NCBI GenBank assembly: GCA_903813345.2 | Contig: CAIIXF020000010.1 | Span: 18,113,181 to 18,177,180, forward strand | Direction of reading: 5' to 3' | Origin: Owenia fusiformis | Taxonomy: Eukaryota; Annelida; Polychaeta; Sabellida; Oweniidae | Length of the DNA: 64,000 bases | In this document: positions 36,101-48,605 of the stretch, one piece after another | Numbering within the stretch: position 1 is the stretch's first letter | Layout: the number at the start of each line of letters is the position of its first letter | Notes under the pieces: generated by a model | The model's database searches: none | Told to the model about the DNA's origin: nothing | Seen by the model: the letters and a program-made list of their open reading frames with translations, nothing else | Made by a program: the position numbers and the translations under genes

Positions 36101-39100
36101 CAAAGCCAAATTAAATTGGGCAAAATAAAGTGCAGCCAGTGCATGCTACATTCAGTCAAGGTTACGGAAAATGATTGTAAGGGCACTTGGAATTTGAACC
36201 ATTGGGCCTACCTTTATTGTCCTCATCTCCCGACACTGTGTTAGAGTCTTCTGAAGGTTGCCCTGTGATGTTCAGTGCTGAAATATAATGCCAATAATGT
36301 AATTCAGCACTGATTAAAATCAATTATCTAAAACTTGAAATTGGTGGGGGATTATAACAAGGGATTACTGGGTTAATATTTTTTGTCCATTTTACTTGCT
36401 ATATTTTCAAGCCTGATGGTGCATATAATATTTGTACTTTTCTGAAAAATGATGAGGCAATCGATTATCGTTTCGTGTCTGTTGTTGTTTGTTTGTTGAT
36501 TTTATATTGTGCTAGAATTTTTACCAGATCTTGTCGACCGGGTGCTAGGAATAGTTTGGAGTGTAAGGTCAGGCTGTGGTGATCCAATACTTGGTGATGA
36601 GGCCCTTGGTGAAGCTCCCCCAAGTTCCTGACTCGCTGAGCTTTCTACTGGCTCACTGGAAGGATGTTCCGATGGAACTCGTACTGAGGGTATGGGGTCC
36701 ATTTTTAGCTGGACATTCTCTCCTACTCCTGAAAATGATATTGTATTTCTATATAGTACTGTACAGTACGGTTCTACTGTAAATTCCCTAATCTAAGCAC
36801 ATTATTTATCCATAAAAAGACATGAGCATCTTCCATAAAAGGAATGAAGTTATCTTGGCATCAGTGGTATATGAGGGAGCAAAATGATTTTATGCTCCCT
36901 CACATTGACTGCTTCCTCACATTGACAAGAGTTATTTTATTTTTATTTTTTGGAGAATCAAATAAATGATGGTGTACCGGTTTGAACATGGACTTTCAAC
37001 TTGAAAGCCCATGGTTTGGAGTAAGAAATATTCTAATCGGTATTTAGACTATCTTGGATGATAATTAGAAGCCTTCGTTAAAATACGTTAAAAAGTTATA
37101 ATGGAAAAACGATAATTTCGAGTGTAGGACATTCATGCCTCTTTTAGTAACTTCGTATAAGATCATAAAAGACTTCTGACAAATTATGTGCAGAAGCACG
37201 ATTGACATTGTCATTGCATGTGCTGGGTCATTTCTCTGCAAATAAGCAGCTTTTCAGTTAAAAAATACATTGTATGAAAATCTTGAAATTTCTTGTAAAA
37301 ACGACCTTTTCCCTCACATTAACCAGGCAATGAGATACTGTGATCCTATAGCCATTGAAGCAAATGAGTCAGAGTTCTAATAGTGTTATGAATGACTATA
37401 ATGAATACTCTGTATACAGAAAGAAACCTCATGTGTATATACACCTGTACATGTACACTGATTTATGAAATTTATTCATTTAGGTGTACATTAATATGAA
37501 GGACTTGTGTCTCACAAGGCAACACCAGTCTTATTTTATTTTAGTTCAAACATGTAGTGTCACAACCTGCAATATTATTACAGATGCCAAACACCGAGCG
37601 CTGAATGCCAACTACCAAACACTGACCACCAAACACCATCCAAAAAGGTAAGACCATAACAATACCAAAAGTAAAAAATAAAAATCTTTTATTGTTGTCT
37701 TAATTTTTTTAACTCATAATTATCAAGCAGTGGTGAACCAGCTTACCAGATGATGTTTGGGACTGGACCACTCTAGTTGCCATGGTATTCAGAGTTCCAG
37801 CAGAGGGGCTTCTGCGACTGACTGCACCTTGAAGGTCATCTAAAGATTTGACAAAAATGGGAAAAATTATACATATTTACCTGGATTATGAAAATATTTT
37901 GTGAATCTGACATTACATGATAAACAGATAAATGGAAAGTTGACAATGATGTCAAACATACTCGCACTAAAAAAATATTTTCCAGACTTGAAATTTGGGC
38001 CCCCTTGTGATTAAAACACCATGAAATCCAACAAGGTCCATGTAAAGTTTAAGTTTATGAAGGTTTCACTGTGTCCCATTGATGTTAGGGTTAAACCTAT
38101 TAAGCCAATCTGATTGCTTTAAGGTTTAATTGTGGAAGGAACACGAGATTCAAAAATATATTTATTTTGACAGTAATTACATATGTGGATTCTGACCACC
38201 TCACTTCTTACCTTTTGCTGGATTACTGGACATAAAACTACCCTCAAGAATCTTACGACCCGAATCTTCTTGTTTTGTGTTGGACCCGGACTTTACAGCA
38301 TCAGGACATTGATCTTTTGAGGGTTCGTTTGGTTGGTTCTCTCTTTCTGGTTCATTTGTAGCATCTTCTTCAAGGACGTATGGAGCATCATCACCCAGCA
38401 TGTCTTTCTGATTCCCCTTGCTCACTTCTTTTGTACTTGAAGGGGCTTGAACGATAGCTTGAGCATCACCAATCTGAATAATGTGGAAATTTGAAGTTTG
38501 TAGTTATGAAGATTTTGAAGGTAGACCAACCCCTTTGAAACGTTTTAAATCAAAACTGATTCAGAATTCTACAACATGGTAGGAATGCACACTTATTGAT
38601 CAAACTGTATTTTGAAGCAAATCAACTTTTGGTAACAAGAAGTACTTTTTGGGACCACAATACCACTTTATCTTTGTTGAAAGTAACTAACTAGGCTTTA
38701 ACATTATCTAATGGGGATTTCTTGTGCATAAACTTATGTAGGAATGAATATACAATGTACAACGATTTACCTGAGTACGATCAGTCCTCTCTATGTTGAT
38801 CACCTGGTTTGGGGCTTTAGCCAGTTCCATCATGGCTTTCATCTGTTCAAGTATCACATTTTGATTTTGCTCTAGTTGACCTTGCTGCATCTTGGTGAAA
38901 AACTCCATCATTTTGACCATAGCATCTTGGTTATGAGTCACTCCAGCTGTAGTGCTGACCTTTGGTTGAACACTTGGGGCATGATGTGGAACACTTGGAG
39001 TGTTATCTTCTAATGGTTCAAATTTTTTCTGCTTCAGGTTTTCATTAAACTCATCATCTTTGTTTTGTTCATGTTCTAATGCCCGTTGCATTCGCATTTT

Positions 39101-42100
39101 GCTTTCTTCTTTCTTCCGCTTCTTCTCACGCTCCTTCTCGAGATCAGCAATTGCCCGTCTCGTGACCTCCTCTTGGACCCAAATGTCAATCCTGTCCTTT
39201 AAATCTTGTTCACGCTGTCTTCTGACCCCCCGTTTGTATTGTAACATTTTGCTGATTTTCGAAGGGACCCAATCCATGCAGTCACTCTCTGTCATCATAA
39301 CCCCACGAAGCGTGCGGATACCGAAAGTTTGTGTTGACAGTGTGACCTCAGATTTCACATAATATAGCGGAACAACACACCACCTCCTGTCAGGGTCAAC
39401 AATTGATTCCATAAGGCACTCATCACGGATAAGCTCCGTCCATCTCTCACCTTGATTAAACTCTTCCGTGAACAAAATAAACATGTATGTGCTATGTAAG
39501 ATAGCTGTGGCAAGAGATGAGAAAATTGAAGGCTGGAACAAAATATCATCACTTCCCCTATTCTCGGATTCAGCACAAAATTGGAATAAACAGATTTTAG
39601 GTTTTCCTCCTCTCTCTAATGGCACTTTGTCCTGCATTATTCTCTTAAGTTCCTCAGCTTTAGAACGGTCGGCTGCGCAATAAATGATAACGCCATCAAA
39701 GAAACTCTCTTGTAGGTCGGCTGGTAACTCATCTTCATATATTGGATACGTTTTGCCTCTGACCACATCTTCTATGCTCTCTGGTATAAGAACTTTTGAT
39801 TTTGTTGGACTGGACTGGTCACTGCTACTGAAGCTGCTGCTACTGCTGCTGATGTTTTCACTGCTACTGTTGGAGCTGCTAATGTTGTCACTACTGGAGC
39901 TATTGTCAATGCTCATGTCACTGGGGCTAGTGTTGTCACTGCTTTTGCTGCTGTCACTATTAATACTACTACTGAATTGTGGAACTTGTGGTGTGGTTTT
40001 GTCTTGTAGTGGTTCCTTCAGCATGGCCTTTATCTGTTGTGAATCTTGAGAGGGAATAGGTGATGACATGTTGCCACTTTCTGGAGGAGCTTTTGGAATA
40101 GCTCCACTTTGTGAGTTGATGTCACTTTGTGGAGGAGCTTTTGGAATAGCTCCACTTTGAGAGTTGAAGTCACTTTGTGGAGGACCTTGCAAGGACATGG
40201 CTTGAGTTGGAACTTCTCGGGGAATGGCTCCAGTTTGTGTGGGACCTTGGAACATAGCTCCACCTAGTGGGGAACCTTGTGGTACAGTTCCATTTTGTTT
40301 AAGAGCTTGTGGGATGTCCCCATATTGGTGGGGACCTTGGAGCATGGGTCCATTTTGTGGGAACCCTTGTGGCATGGCTCCAGTTTGTGGCGGACCTTGT
40401 AGCAAAGCTTCACTCTGGTTAAGACTTTGTGGCATAACTCCATTTGACAGGCTGTGTGATGTGCTCGCTGAAGGAGGCCCCCGTGGCTGAAGATCTGTAA
40501 AGCTGTTACTGGTGTCCATACTTGGGGGCCCTCGAGGCGTTAGGCTAAAGTCCACACTATCTGTACCTAAAATATATTACATAATAAGTATATAAAGATA
40601 CATGTATGTACAATTTACCACCTGGAAGATTTTGACGAGAACAGTACTCATGCTTAACAATGAATCAAAGACATTCATCAATGGTCCTCCTTTATTTTTG
40701 ATTTGTGTTATAGTTATCATTTTTAAAACTTCTGCCCTCGCTTCAAGTTTTTAATCTTTTCTGTTCATTTTGATTGAGTTATGTAATAATCGTAAGAGAG
40801 ACATTAGAACAGAATGTATGTTTGTATGCGGTGTATATTGGTGAATATACCCCTTTGACTTTGTATGCATCCGCTGGTATCATTCATTCTCCCAGCTCAT
40901 TAAGGGTATACACAGCAGTCTGTGTAACACAGGTTGTCAATGGGGAATATTTACCATCATACACTCTGTTCTTCAAAGTCCATCCCTCAATTGAAGACAA
41001 TAGGCTAGAATTGATATTTTTCATTTCATTTCTGAACTGAAACAGATGCTAAGATTATTCAAGTAATGTAAAACAGGAAAGTTCAAAATACCCAGATAGA
41101 CTATTTTAACCAATCATCATCTTGGGATTCTTAACTTCTCAGAAGTATAACAAAAGCATGTTAAACATATCTACTTCTCCAACAAACCTTTGCTAAAAAT
41201 ATTCCTATTGCATGTCACAGTGACATTGAATAATAATTCAGTCCATTTTTAGTTGAAATTGACTTATGTATGATTTAATCGGAATTTGATAGGCATACTT
41301 TCAATTAATTTTTTCAAATATCATAATTATGTCACAATGTGCATCATTATCATTAAATAATCTTGTTGTATATGCCCTTCATTATAGTAATAAAAATATG
41401 TCATCTAATTTTTGTATTTTTCATAAGGGAAGGAGGAAATAACTGTTTTAATTGTTCATGGTCACAAAACAATGAATCAATGGGAATAAGTAATGTTTTT
41501 TCAACAAAAAAGATGTCAGTCAATGTCAATGTGTTCATAGTAGTTTTGAGAAATCCCAGTTTTGATGAATCATCATGTACTAAGTGACCTTGAATATGAT
41601 TGGGTAAGACTTAAGAAAAGGCATTTGGAATATTTGTTGAATCATTTTGCTTTACATCTGTAAAGTGATATTCTCTATTTAATCTAGATTTAACAAAGGA
41701 CAGTTGGTGTAGGCGTATTCATTACCTCACTTTTTTCTTATATCGTTCCTGGGGATGTGGGAGGGGGATTTGGTAAAGGATAAAAATCTGAATAAATATG
41801 CGGTGGTGTTTTAATGGTAAGGGGGCTACCAATATCCTTAGTAGTTAGGAACTCTTAACCCCTCTGCCCAGCCCTCTCACAGAGAAATATTTACATATGA
41901 TTTGTTTGGTCTCTTTTAATGTAAAAAGTACTGAAAAAGTAAATAAACCAGATGTAAATAGTTCTGTGAGCCCTCTGTCTGATAAATTTTCGCACATTTA
42001 CATACCTGGTTCAATCTGTTTGGCCAATGATGTTTGTCCATTTGCTTCAAGAGCCTTTTGCAATTGTGACTGCCAGTTCTCATGCTTCATTACACAATTC

Positions 42101-45100
42101 AACAAAGTCATTGTAGCTAACCTTTCACCATTATTCGATTGTTCAGCAGTGATCTGTTCCTGGAAATAACAATTAAAGCGTAATAAGCATTGTTTTGTCT
42201 ACGAAGTATAAAAATGGTAAATTAGGATTTATGACACTTTTGGTTTAAATACTGTAAAACATTTTTGAATTAACGCCCAAAAGAATCTGTTACAGGTGCA
42301 ATACAAGACTGAAATAATTGTGGGTATAACAGAAGCATTAAATGTGTTTTAAAATTTGAAATGAACAGATAAGGCATGTTACACTGGCGGATCTTGTAGA
42401 AAATTTCAAAATTTGGCCCCTCTTTTTAGTGTTAGGGGCCCAACATTTTTTTCCGCGCAAGCGCAGAATTTTTTATTCTCAGACCTGAAGTTTGGGCCCC
42501 CCCTTGTTGGTTCCCAGATCCGCCCCTGATGTTGATAGCATTATACATATCAAATTACCTCAAATCAAGAGGTCACATGCATCATTTTGAAAGTACTTTT
42601 TAATAAATGGCCCGTGGGCCATAAAATGAGAAGAACTGCTTCAAGAATGTATTTAACTAGTTAGCACTATATTTCGTTTTCATTCAAATGTTAGCTTTTG
42701 CATTCAAAACTACAGTTTCACTTTCATTTTTATTTCTTAACACTTAATTCTTTTAATAGTAACATTACTGTTTACAGAACAGTTCTGCAGTAGGTTATAG
42801 TTTACAGTAACTTATGAATCACGATAAATCAGGTCATTGCAACAAATATTGCTCATTCTTGAAAGTTATCATATATATATAGATTCTTTTTAAACAATAG
42901 GGAGTTTAAGCTTGCATATAAAATCTAAACGCCAACCTATACATATGACCAATCGCCCATATAAATATATATACTGGCAAAGATGACTCTATGCTATTGC
43001 ATAACAGCATTATTGGTGACCTAAGTTAGACTGAAAAAATGGATAGTTTTCTCTTGGATGTTGTTTACCACCTGATGGCAATTCAATGCCATTCCCCTTT
43101 CAGAAGCTCTTGACAAATCACAATATAAATTAATAAATAAGAAGCCATTCACAAAGTTACGAAAGGGTCAGAGGTGCTATTAAATCTACAAATGAAAGCA
43201 AGCATGACACCACTATTTTCGTAATTTTACGAATCATTTGTAGCTTTACGAATCTTACGAAAATGCAACTTTATGAAATTCGCAAAGTATACAATGGACT
43301 TATGAACATGATTTTTTTTAATTAACCTTAATTACTCAACAACTATCCATTAAGCAAAATTGAAAAAATCCTGTTACATGTATTTAAGGAATAAAGACTG
43401 AGATTTTATGATTTATGGCGTAATATATGACCAAAAATGTTATCCTGTTCATTGTTAAAAGACCAAAATCGCATATCGATTGAGGTCTTTGGCAATGGCC
43501 AGAATAAAATTTGAACTTTGAAGTCATATATTTGACATAAATCATAAAATCGAGGTCTTTGTTACGATTCTAATATGATAATAAACAGACAAGAAACACA
43601 ACTATTTGCATTTATGAATTTCAGGGGTCATATATACTCCAATAAAGACCAGTAAATTAATTGTTCTAGCTATTGTGATGTCACGTTTCATATTAGAATC
43701 AGTCTTAATCCCCATACTCTCCTATACCCAAACATGGGAGATCAAAATACTATAAGTTATTGAATGATTTGAAGTGCAATACAAGATATATTCTGCTTGA
43801 GAAATTCCGTATTGGAACGAGACGAAGTTGAGTGCCAATACAGAATATCGAGAGCAGAACATATCCTGTATTGCACTTCAAATCATTCTATAACATTTTT
43901 ACCGTGTGATCCTTTGTATTGCTACTGAGAATGTCTCCTTGGTACCAATATTTTCTGTATTGCGACGGAGATGATCAATGGGGACAATCTCAGCAGCAAT
44001 ACAGATTGGTACAGCACAAGAACTGACCAACCAGAAGGCTTCATTTTAAGATCATACGATGAATATGTATATTCTCACTTTTAGTAAAAAATGAAGCCAA
44101 TATAAGTTATTGAATGATTTGAAGTGCAATACAGGATATATTCTGCTCGAGAAATACCGTATTTGAACGAGATGAAATTGAGGGCTTCATTTTAAAGATC
44201 ATACAATAAAAATATTCTCTGGGTATAAAACGACATTAAACTGTCATAAAAAATGATGTAGCGTGATCGTAACCTACCTTATCAGTTTTGGTGAGGCACG
44301 GAAGGTAAGGCAGATATTGCTTGGGGTTTATCCTATCTACAAATGCAGGCATATTGTTGTGGATGTGTCTCTCAGCTTCCCTTTCTGTCTTGCCTGAAAT
44401 TAATTAATGAAACGATTTTCAGAACTGTATTGTGTATAAAGACAACAGGGTCTTGAGAATATGATTTGATCAGAAGTTGTTGTAAATTGGGTATTCTACC
44501 CTATACAAAACATTGTTCTCAAATCACTAGAACTGAGTGGGTGGTGATAAAAATAGTCTACAAAGTGACAAATTCACTATTTTTAGATTATTTTCATTTA
44601 TTATATACCCAATATGTATTCTGATGCTCATTGCTTGTTTATGGCCACATGCTGTGAAATATATGATTCAGAACTGAAATCATGAAATATATGTCTGAGT
44701 AGACAGGATATTCTTGAAGGGATTTTTTAAATTTATTTTTAATTAAAATTAATTCATAGTCTGATTGAATGGTGGCTATGTAAAGAATTATGTTTAATTC
44801 AGAGTGTTGAGTTTTTCTAACAAATACTTAATTAAATATCTTCAAAATAATATGTTTATATTTTGCAGGGTACCAGAATTGAATAAAGTGTACAACAAAA
44901 ACTTTTAGCATTGACTGGTGACTGTTGACGCCAGAAAAACATGGCAATAGCATGAAGAAATACTGACAGGTAGCTAATTTTAACCTCTTTATACTGTAAC
45001 AGTAACATCTGTCTAATTCGAATGGCATTGGGAACAGCTAAAAGTGTTCAAATGAGGAGGTTGTTCACATTTCAAGGTTTTAGCATTCGCGCAATTATGA

Positions 45101-47899
45101 TTTTTGAAGAAATGTGAACTTACATTCTCAATAATATTTCTAGTTATATTGACCACATAGCTTCATGGCATTCCAGTGATTTGAAAAATTAGTAGTTCGG
45201 ATTAGCCAGATGTTTGGATATACAGGTTTTACTGTATTGTCTCAGTGGAGAAAATAGCAGTGGTGAATTTAGCATTATCTTTATATATGGAGAGAAAATA
45301 TGTGGCTTGAAAGACAGGTAAACTAATAGAGCATCCAAGAAATGAAGTGGATATATGTATAACATGGATGCAATGATGTATTTCATACTTGAGTGGGGGT
45401 AGATATCACGCGGGAATATATATCATATCTGAGGAGCGGGCAGGATATATTGTATATGTCCCGCTCTAGGCCAAATGCAGGCAGGTATAATATATCCATC
45501 CCGCTCCCGGGAATTTTTTCAAAAATTTAAAAACGTTTAAAAATTTAAATTTCAGAAGTTTAAAAATTTTTTAAAAAGTTTAAATGTTACAATTCTATTG
45601 TATTGAGCTGAAGGAATATTATGAAAATGTTAAATATAAATTGTGCTTTTACAGTATAGGCCTATCTTGTCATTTGAAAAAGGTGGTAAAGGTTATATCT
45701 ACCCCAAACCCACTCAAGTATGAGATACACCAGTTATATACGGTCGGTTTTGGATACAGTGTTTATCCCGCGGGAAATAGGTGTATCTCCCTCGGTCCCT
45801 GTGGTCCTTCGTGAGATACACATATTTCCCTTGGGATAAACCCTGTATCAAAAATCTCCCAGTACTTACTCACTTCGAGAGCCATGTTATATTTTGAAAC
45901 TTATGGCTCTCAAATGGGAAAGTGAACAGCTGATTAATAGTGACCTTTGAAATCGAATTAAGTCGATCCGCGGCTTACTTTTGGTCTCTAACTGTATCTT
46001 ACATCAGTATCATCAATCCGTGTAAGTATTGGAGCGCTGAAGTACTTCCCTTTCGATCAAGACTTGTAATTGTTAGTCGAGTGAATGTTTTTACTGCCAA
46101 ATTCCAATATGGCGTTTTCTGCTCGGACATTTTCGTAAATCTCCGGAGTTTGTCCGAACCTAACTAATTCTCAAAATTCATTTCGTTCGTTGCGTATCTC
46201 GCTCCTAGCAAACCGCCATATTGGAAATAGGTCTAAAAAACATTCACTCGATGAACAATTTACAAGTCTTGATCGAAAAAGAAGTATTTTAGCGTTCTAA
46301 TACTTACACGGATTGATGATACTGATGTAAGACACAGTTAGAGACCAAAAGTAAGCCGCGGATCGACTTAATTCGATTTCAAAGGTCACAATCATTCAGC
46401 TGTCCAAATGCTCCGTGGGAAAGCTATTATATATATCAAAATCCAAATAGCTTTCGCAGGAAGTAACCCAGTACATAACCCTTATATATATGATGTAGAA
46501 AAGTCAGCCAGTCTATAGCTCAGTAGGAGAGCAATCAGATAGATCCTGGGAGGTTGCAGAGGTTGATTCCCAATGAGATGGACTGACTTTTTCACATCAG
46601 CCCTAAGCAAGTAAGCATGCATAGAAATTGTCCACCTTGGGAGTAATCACTTTACTAAATTACTTGAAATGAGCAATATAAATCAAGTATATTAAAAAAA
46701 CGTTTATATCACTCAGGGTTTGGGAGTAATTAAACAATTTTAACTTCTCTCTGGCATAAAGTACTTTGCAATAAATTATATAAATAAACTAATTTTCAAA
46801 ATGGTTGCTCACTAGCCAAGTTGTCATCAGAAGAAATAATATGCTTTTAAGTAGCCACCTATAAAATTTTTGAAAAATCGCACACATGTACTTGTAAAAT
46901 AACACACATAAAAATGGTGGCCATTTTTCAAAATGGCCGACTACTCCCCAAAGTTTTATTAGACACTGTGCCATGCTTAGAGTATTCACATATCAAATAT
47001 GAACAAAATCGCTCCACTACTTTTCGAGTTATAGTAAACTACGTTAAAATGGCGGCCATTTTTCAAAATTTTTCAAAATGGCCACCTTCTACCAAAAGTG
47101 TCTTTAGACAGTGTGCAATGTTTATAGTATTCACATACCAAATATGAACAAAATTGCTCCACTACTTTTCGAGTTACAGCAAAAATCGTAAAATAACGAG
47201 TAAAGGCCGCCATTTTTCAAGATGGCTGCCATGTGCTTTTTTAATATCTACATTTGTAGCTTTATTAATGTCCTTTATAATTTTTTTACACTAAAAACAT
47301 ATTGCTATTACAGTTTTACATATTGTACCTAAATTACTGTAAAATCGGCACTAAAATGGCCGCCATTTTGAAATGAGCGGCCATTTTGAAAATCGGCTTT
47401 CGAGCAGAACTTCTACCCCCATAGGGTATATGTGTACAAAATATGAACAAAATCGGGCCAACGGTATTTGAGTTATTGCCCGGTCGGATGGACGGACGTA
47501 CATACGGACGGACGTACGTACGGACGGACGGAGGCGTTCCCTATATCCCTCCGAACTTCGTTCGATGGGATAATAAACAATGTACACATAATTACTCTCT
47601 TTTAGAATTACTTTACCTGAAAAAGGTGGCCTGGCAATAGGGGTTGAGGTACTGCTATTACTCATACTTGAGGAATGCAGTGGTCCAGTATGAGAAATTT
47701 GATAAGGTCCTATAATTTGCTGTCCAGTGTTTGGTAGTGGCACGGTATGAGCCTGACTAGAATAGGATTGCATGGTTCTATTACCATGCACATGTGCCAC
47801 ATCAATGTGGCTAATTGTGGGTTTGTAATTTGTCATATTTTGTCCTAACTGCATATTTGATGGGGTTTGGTTGGATTCGGGACTAAGTGGAGTAGCCAT
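33139..47899 (-). CDS. CARD-TIR adaptor protein (MAVS-like CARD fused to TICAM-like TIR)
   Basis: Coding exons: 47899-47617, 44393-44278, 42159-42006, 40566-38771, 38473-38212, 37839-37747, 36728-36525, 36277-36212, 34904-33139, all GT-AG with matching phases; they total 4740 nt (1579 aa). Exon 1 starts with ATG in a strong context after an in-frame TGA. Residues 1-95: polar, Gln/Ser/Thr-rich. About 97-184: a CARD with YLPYLPCLTKTDKEQI, whose LPYLPCLT equals human MAVS. 218-350: Pro/Gln/Gly repeats. 383-435: Ser tract. 473-628: TIR with FFDGVIIYCAADRS, STYMFILFTEEF, DPDRRWCVVPLY. 628-700: charged coiled coil. The rest is Ser/Thr-rich, ending in basic GIKKLFNIFRSK. No membrane anchor is visible, unlike vertebrate MAVS. 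Likely an innate-immune signalling platform; the role is inferred. Confidence 0.88.
39236..39703 (-). other. TIR-domain segment of the CARD-TIR gene
   Basis: Encodes about residues 473-628. The core strands read DGVIIYCAADR, STYMFILFTEEF and WCVVPLYYV. The block DECLMESIVDPDRRWC aligns with DEVLTVTMIDPTKRWC of TIR gene A. There is no RDxxPG box 2, and a long loop (ESENRGSDDILFQPSIF) takes its place, as in TRIF/TRAM-type TIRs. The intron just before this exon is phase 1, as in TIR genes A and B. Confidence 0.85.
42384..42527. mobile_element. MITE-like element, GGCGGATC family, in CARD-TIR intron
   Basis: Begins CTGGCGGATC and ends GATCCGCCCCTG. The inside includes CCGCGCAAGCGC and GGGGCCCAAC blocks, matching the element at 28760-28952 and the outer flanks of the long palindrome at 10068-10493. 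Confidence 0.8.
42528..44277 (-). other. CARD-TIR intron 2 remainder
   Basis: AT-rich intron between the two CARD exons. It holds a foldback at 43752-43894 and a part copy at 44100-44220. Words near 42900 (AGGGAGTTTAAGCTTGCATAT) return inverted near 62090. No further exon was seen; splicing the exons across it gives an unbroken CARD. Confidence 0.65.
43752..43894. repeat. Foldback repeat in CARD-TIR intron
   Basis: AAGTTATTGAATGATTTGAA and GTGCAATACAAGATATATTC at the left return inverted as GTATTGCACTTCAAATCATT at the right. A second left arm, nearly the same, begins at 44102. Confidence 0.8.
45866..46465 (+). mobile_element. Foldback element, copy 1 (600 bp)
   Basis: Inner arms are inverted copies of each other: AAATCGAATTAAGTCGATCC, then GACTTGTAA and ATTCACTCGA blocks, returning as GGATCGACTTAATTCGATTT. 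The whole unit has an inverted relative at 50222-50816 with both outer ends preserved (TTACTCACTTCGAGAGCCAT and CTTTCGCAGGAAGTA). It has no coding capacity that I trust. Confidence 0.85.
46510..46584 (+). tRNA. Degenerate tRNA-like unit, probably the head of a SINE or a pseudogene
   Basis: The 75-nt stretch has a Pol III A box (TAGCTCAGTAGGAGAGC) and a B box-like GGTTGATTCCC. AGTCTAT at the start can pair with ATGGACT at the end, allowing one wobble. The D arm GCTC/GAGC is good. The anticodon stem is weak and the T stem does not close, so it is unlikely to be a working tRNA. Confidence 0.4.
46791..47578 (+). mobile_element. Dispersed repeat, direct copy A (788 bp)
   Basis: Starts AATTTTCAAAATGGTTGCTC, carries many AAAATGGCGGCCATTTT words, then a GGACGGACGTACG-type simple repeat, and ends CCGAACTTCGTTCGATGGG plus ATAATAAA. 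Copy B at 48606-49270 is in the same orientation with the same ends. The fixed 3-prime tail after a simple repeat suggests a retroposon-like or rolling-circle origin; the class is uncertain. Confidence 0.85.
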
Positions 47900-47976
47900 G
47901 ATTGTTCTTTTTCATCCTTGTGTCACCCTATGGTGTTCTATACATCAATCAATATCTAGGGCATGGTGCAGCTTAT
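47900..47976 (-). promoter_or_regulatory. 5-prime leader of the CARD-TIR mRNA with three upstream ORFs
   Basis: A splice acceptor TGCATTTCAG ends at 47977, so the first coding exon likely begins at 47976 with 77 nt of leader. It holds three upstream ATGs: 47964-47956 (ATGCCCTAG), 47945-47928 (five codons) and 47915-47883, the last of which overlaps the main start in another frame. Such leaders usually lower translation of the main ORF. The main ATG itself has A at -3 and G at +4. Confidence 0.55.
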
Positions 47977-48605
47977 CTGAAATGCATAAACACAGTATTG
48001 TTATTAACCTGGGGTGCACTCTAACACGGGGAGTAAGTCTACCCCCCTCATATTATGTTCTTTATATTAAAATATAGACTACAGAATATAAGAGGGAGGG
48101 GTGACTTACTCCCCATGGACTATATAGCTTGTGCCAAAAATGATTGGCTTTCTGGCCTGTAGCCAGGGTTTGCCAATGGAGGGTTCATTTTAAAAAAAAA
48201 TTCTAATTGGTAAAAAAATTGGCAAAATCACTTGAAAAGTGCTCAGAATGATGAAAAACTGCATGATTTTGAAAGGGTTTAGACAGAGGGAACCCCCATT
48301 TTTGGCTTTTGAAAAATAAAAATTGACAACTGAATATATTGAACTTAAGTTATATAGCATCATCTATCCTAACTAGAGGTCATACCCAATAACTTAGCTA
48401 TATATCATCACATCCAGTCTGCGGCCGTGTACTAAAGGAAAAGTCTGATTGAGAGCGATATTTATAGTACACATGATTATTGATTTTATCTAAAACCAGA
48501 ACAACGGCAACGCCAAAGGGTAGCGAATCCCATCGAACAGAAATGGCTGGCATTTTTACAAACGAAATATATAGCAAATATCATAAAACATCACACCAGA
48601 AAGGC

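Larger units (their letters stand above)
42006..44393 (-). other. CARD-coding exons of the CARD-TIR gene
   Basis: Two exons (44393-44278 and 42159-42006) meet in phase 0 within the domain, between TKTDK and EQITAE. The fold pattern is that of a death-fold CARD: an N-terminal helix (EREAERHIHNNMP), the LPYLPCLT helix-turn, an MTLLNCVM helix, a conserved Trp (HENW), and a last helix ALEANGQTSLAKQI. In human MAVS the same order holds (LPYLPCLTARDQDRL, then W...AAL...LADEV). This similarity is from memory of the family and needs a profile search. Confidence 0.8.
44394..47616 (-). other. First coding intron of the CARD-TIR gene
   Basis: A 3.2-kb intron that is almost entirely repeats in its upstream two thirds: a small inverted pair (45384-45724, arms around GAGTGGGGGTAGATA), a foldback (45720-45850), a 600-bp foldback element (45866-46465), a tRNA-like unit (46510-46584) and a 788-bp dispersed repeat ending 38 bp from exon 1. 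No additional exon was recognised. Confidence 0.65.

Noticed and set aside
39684-40490. Leu-rich and Gly/Pro-rich plus-strand frames
   Set aside because: They are the complement of the Ser tract and Pro/Gln repeats of the CARD-TIR exon.
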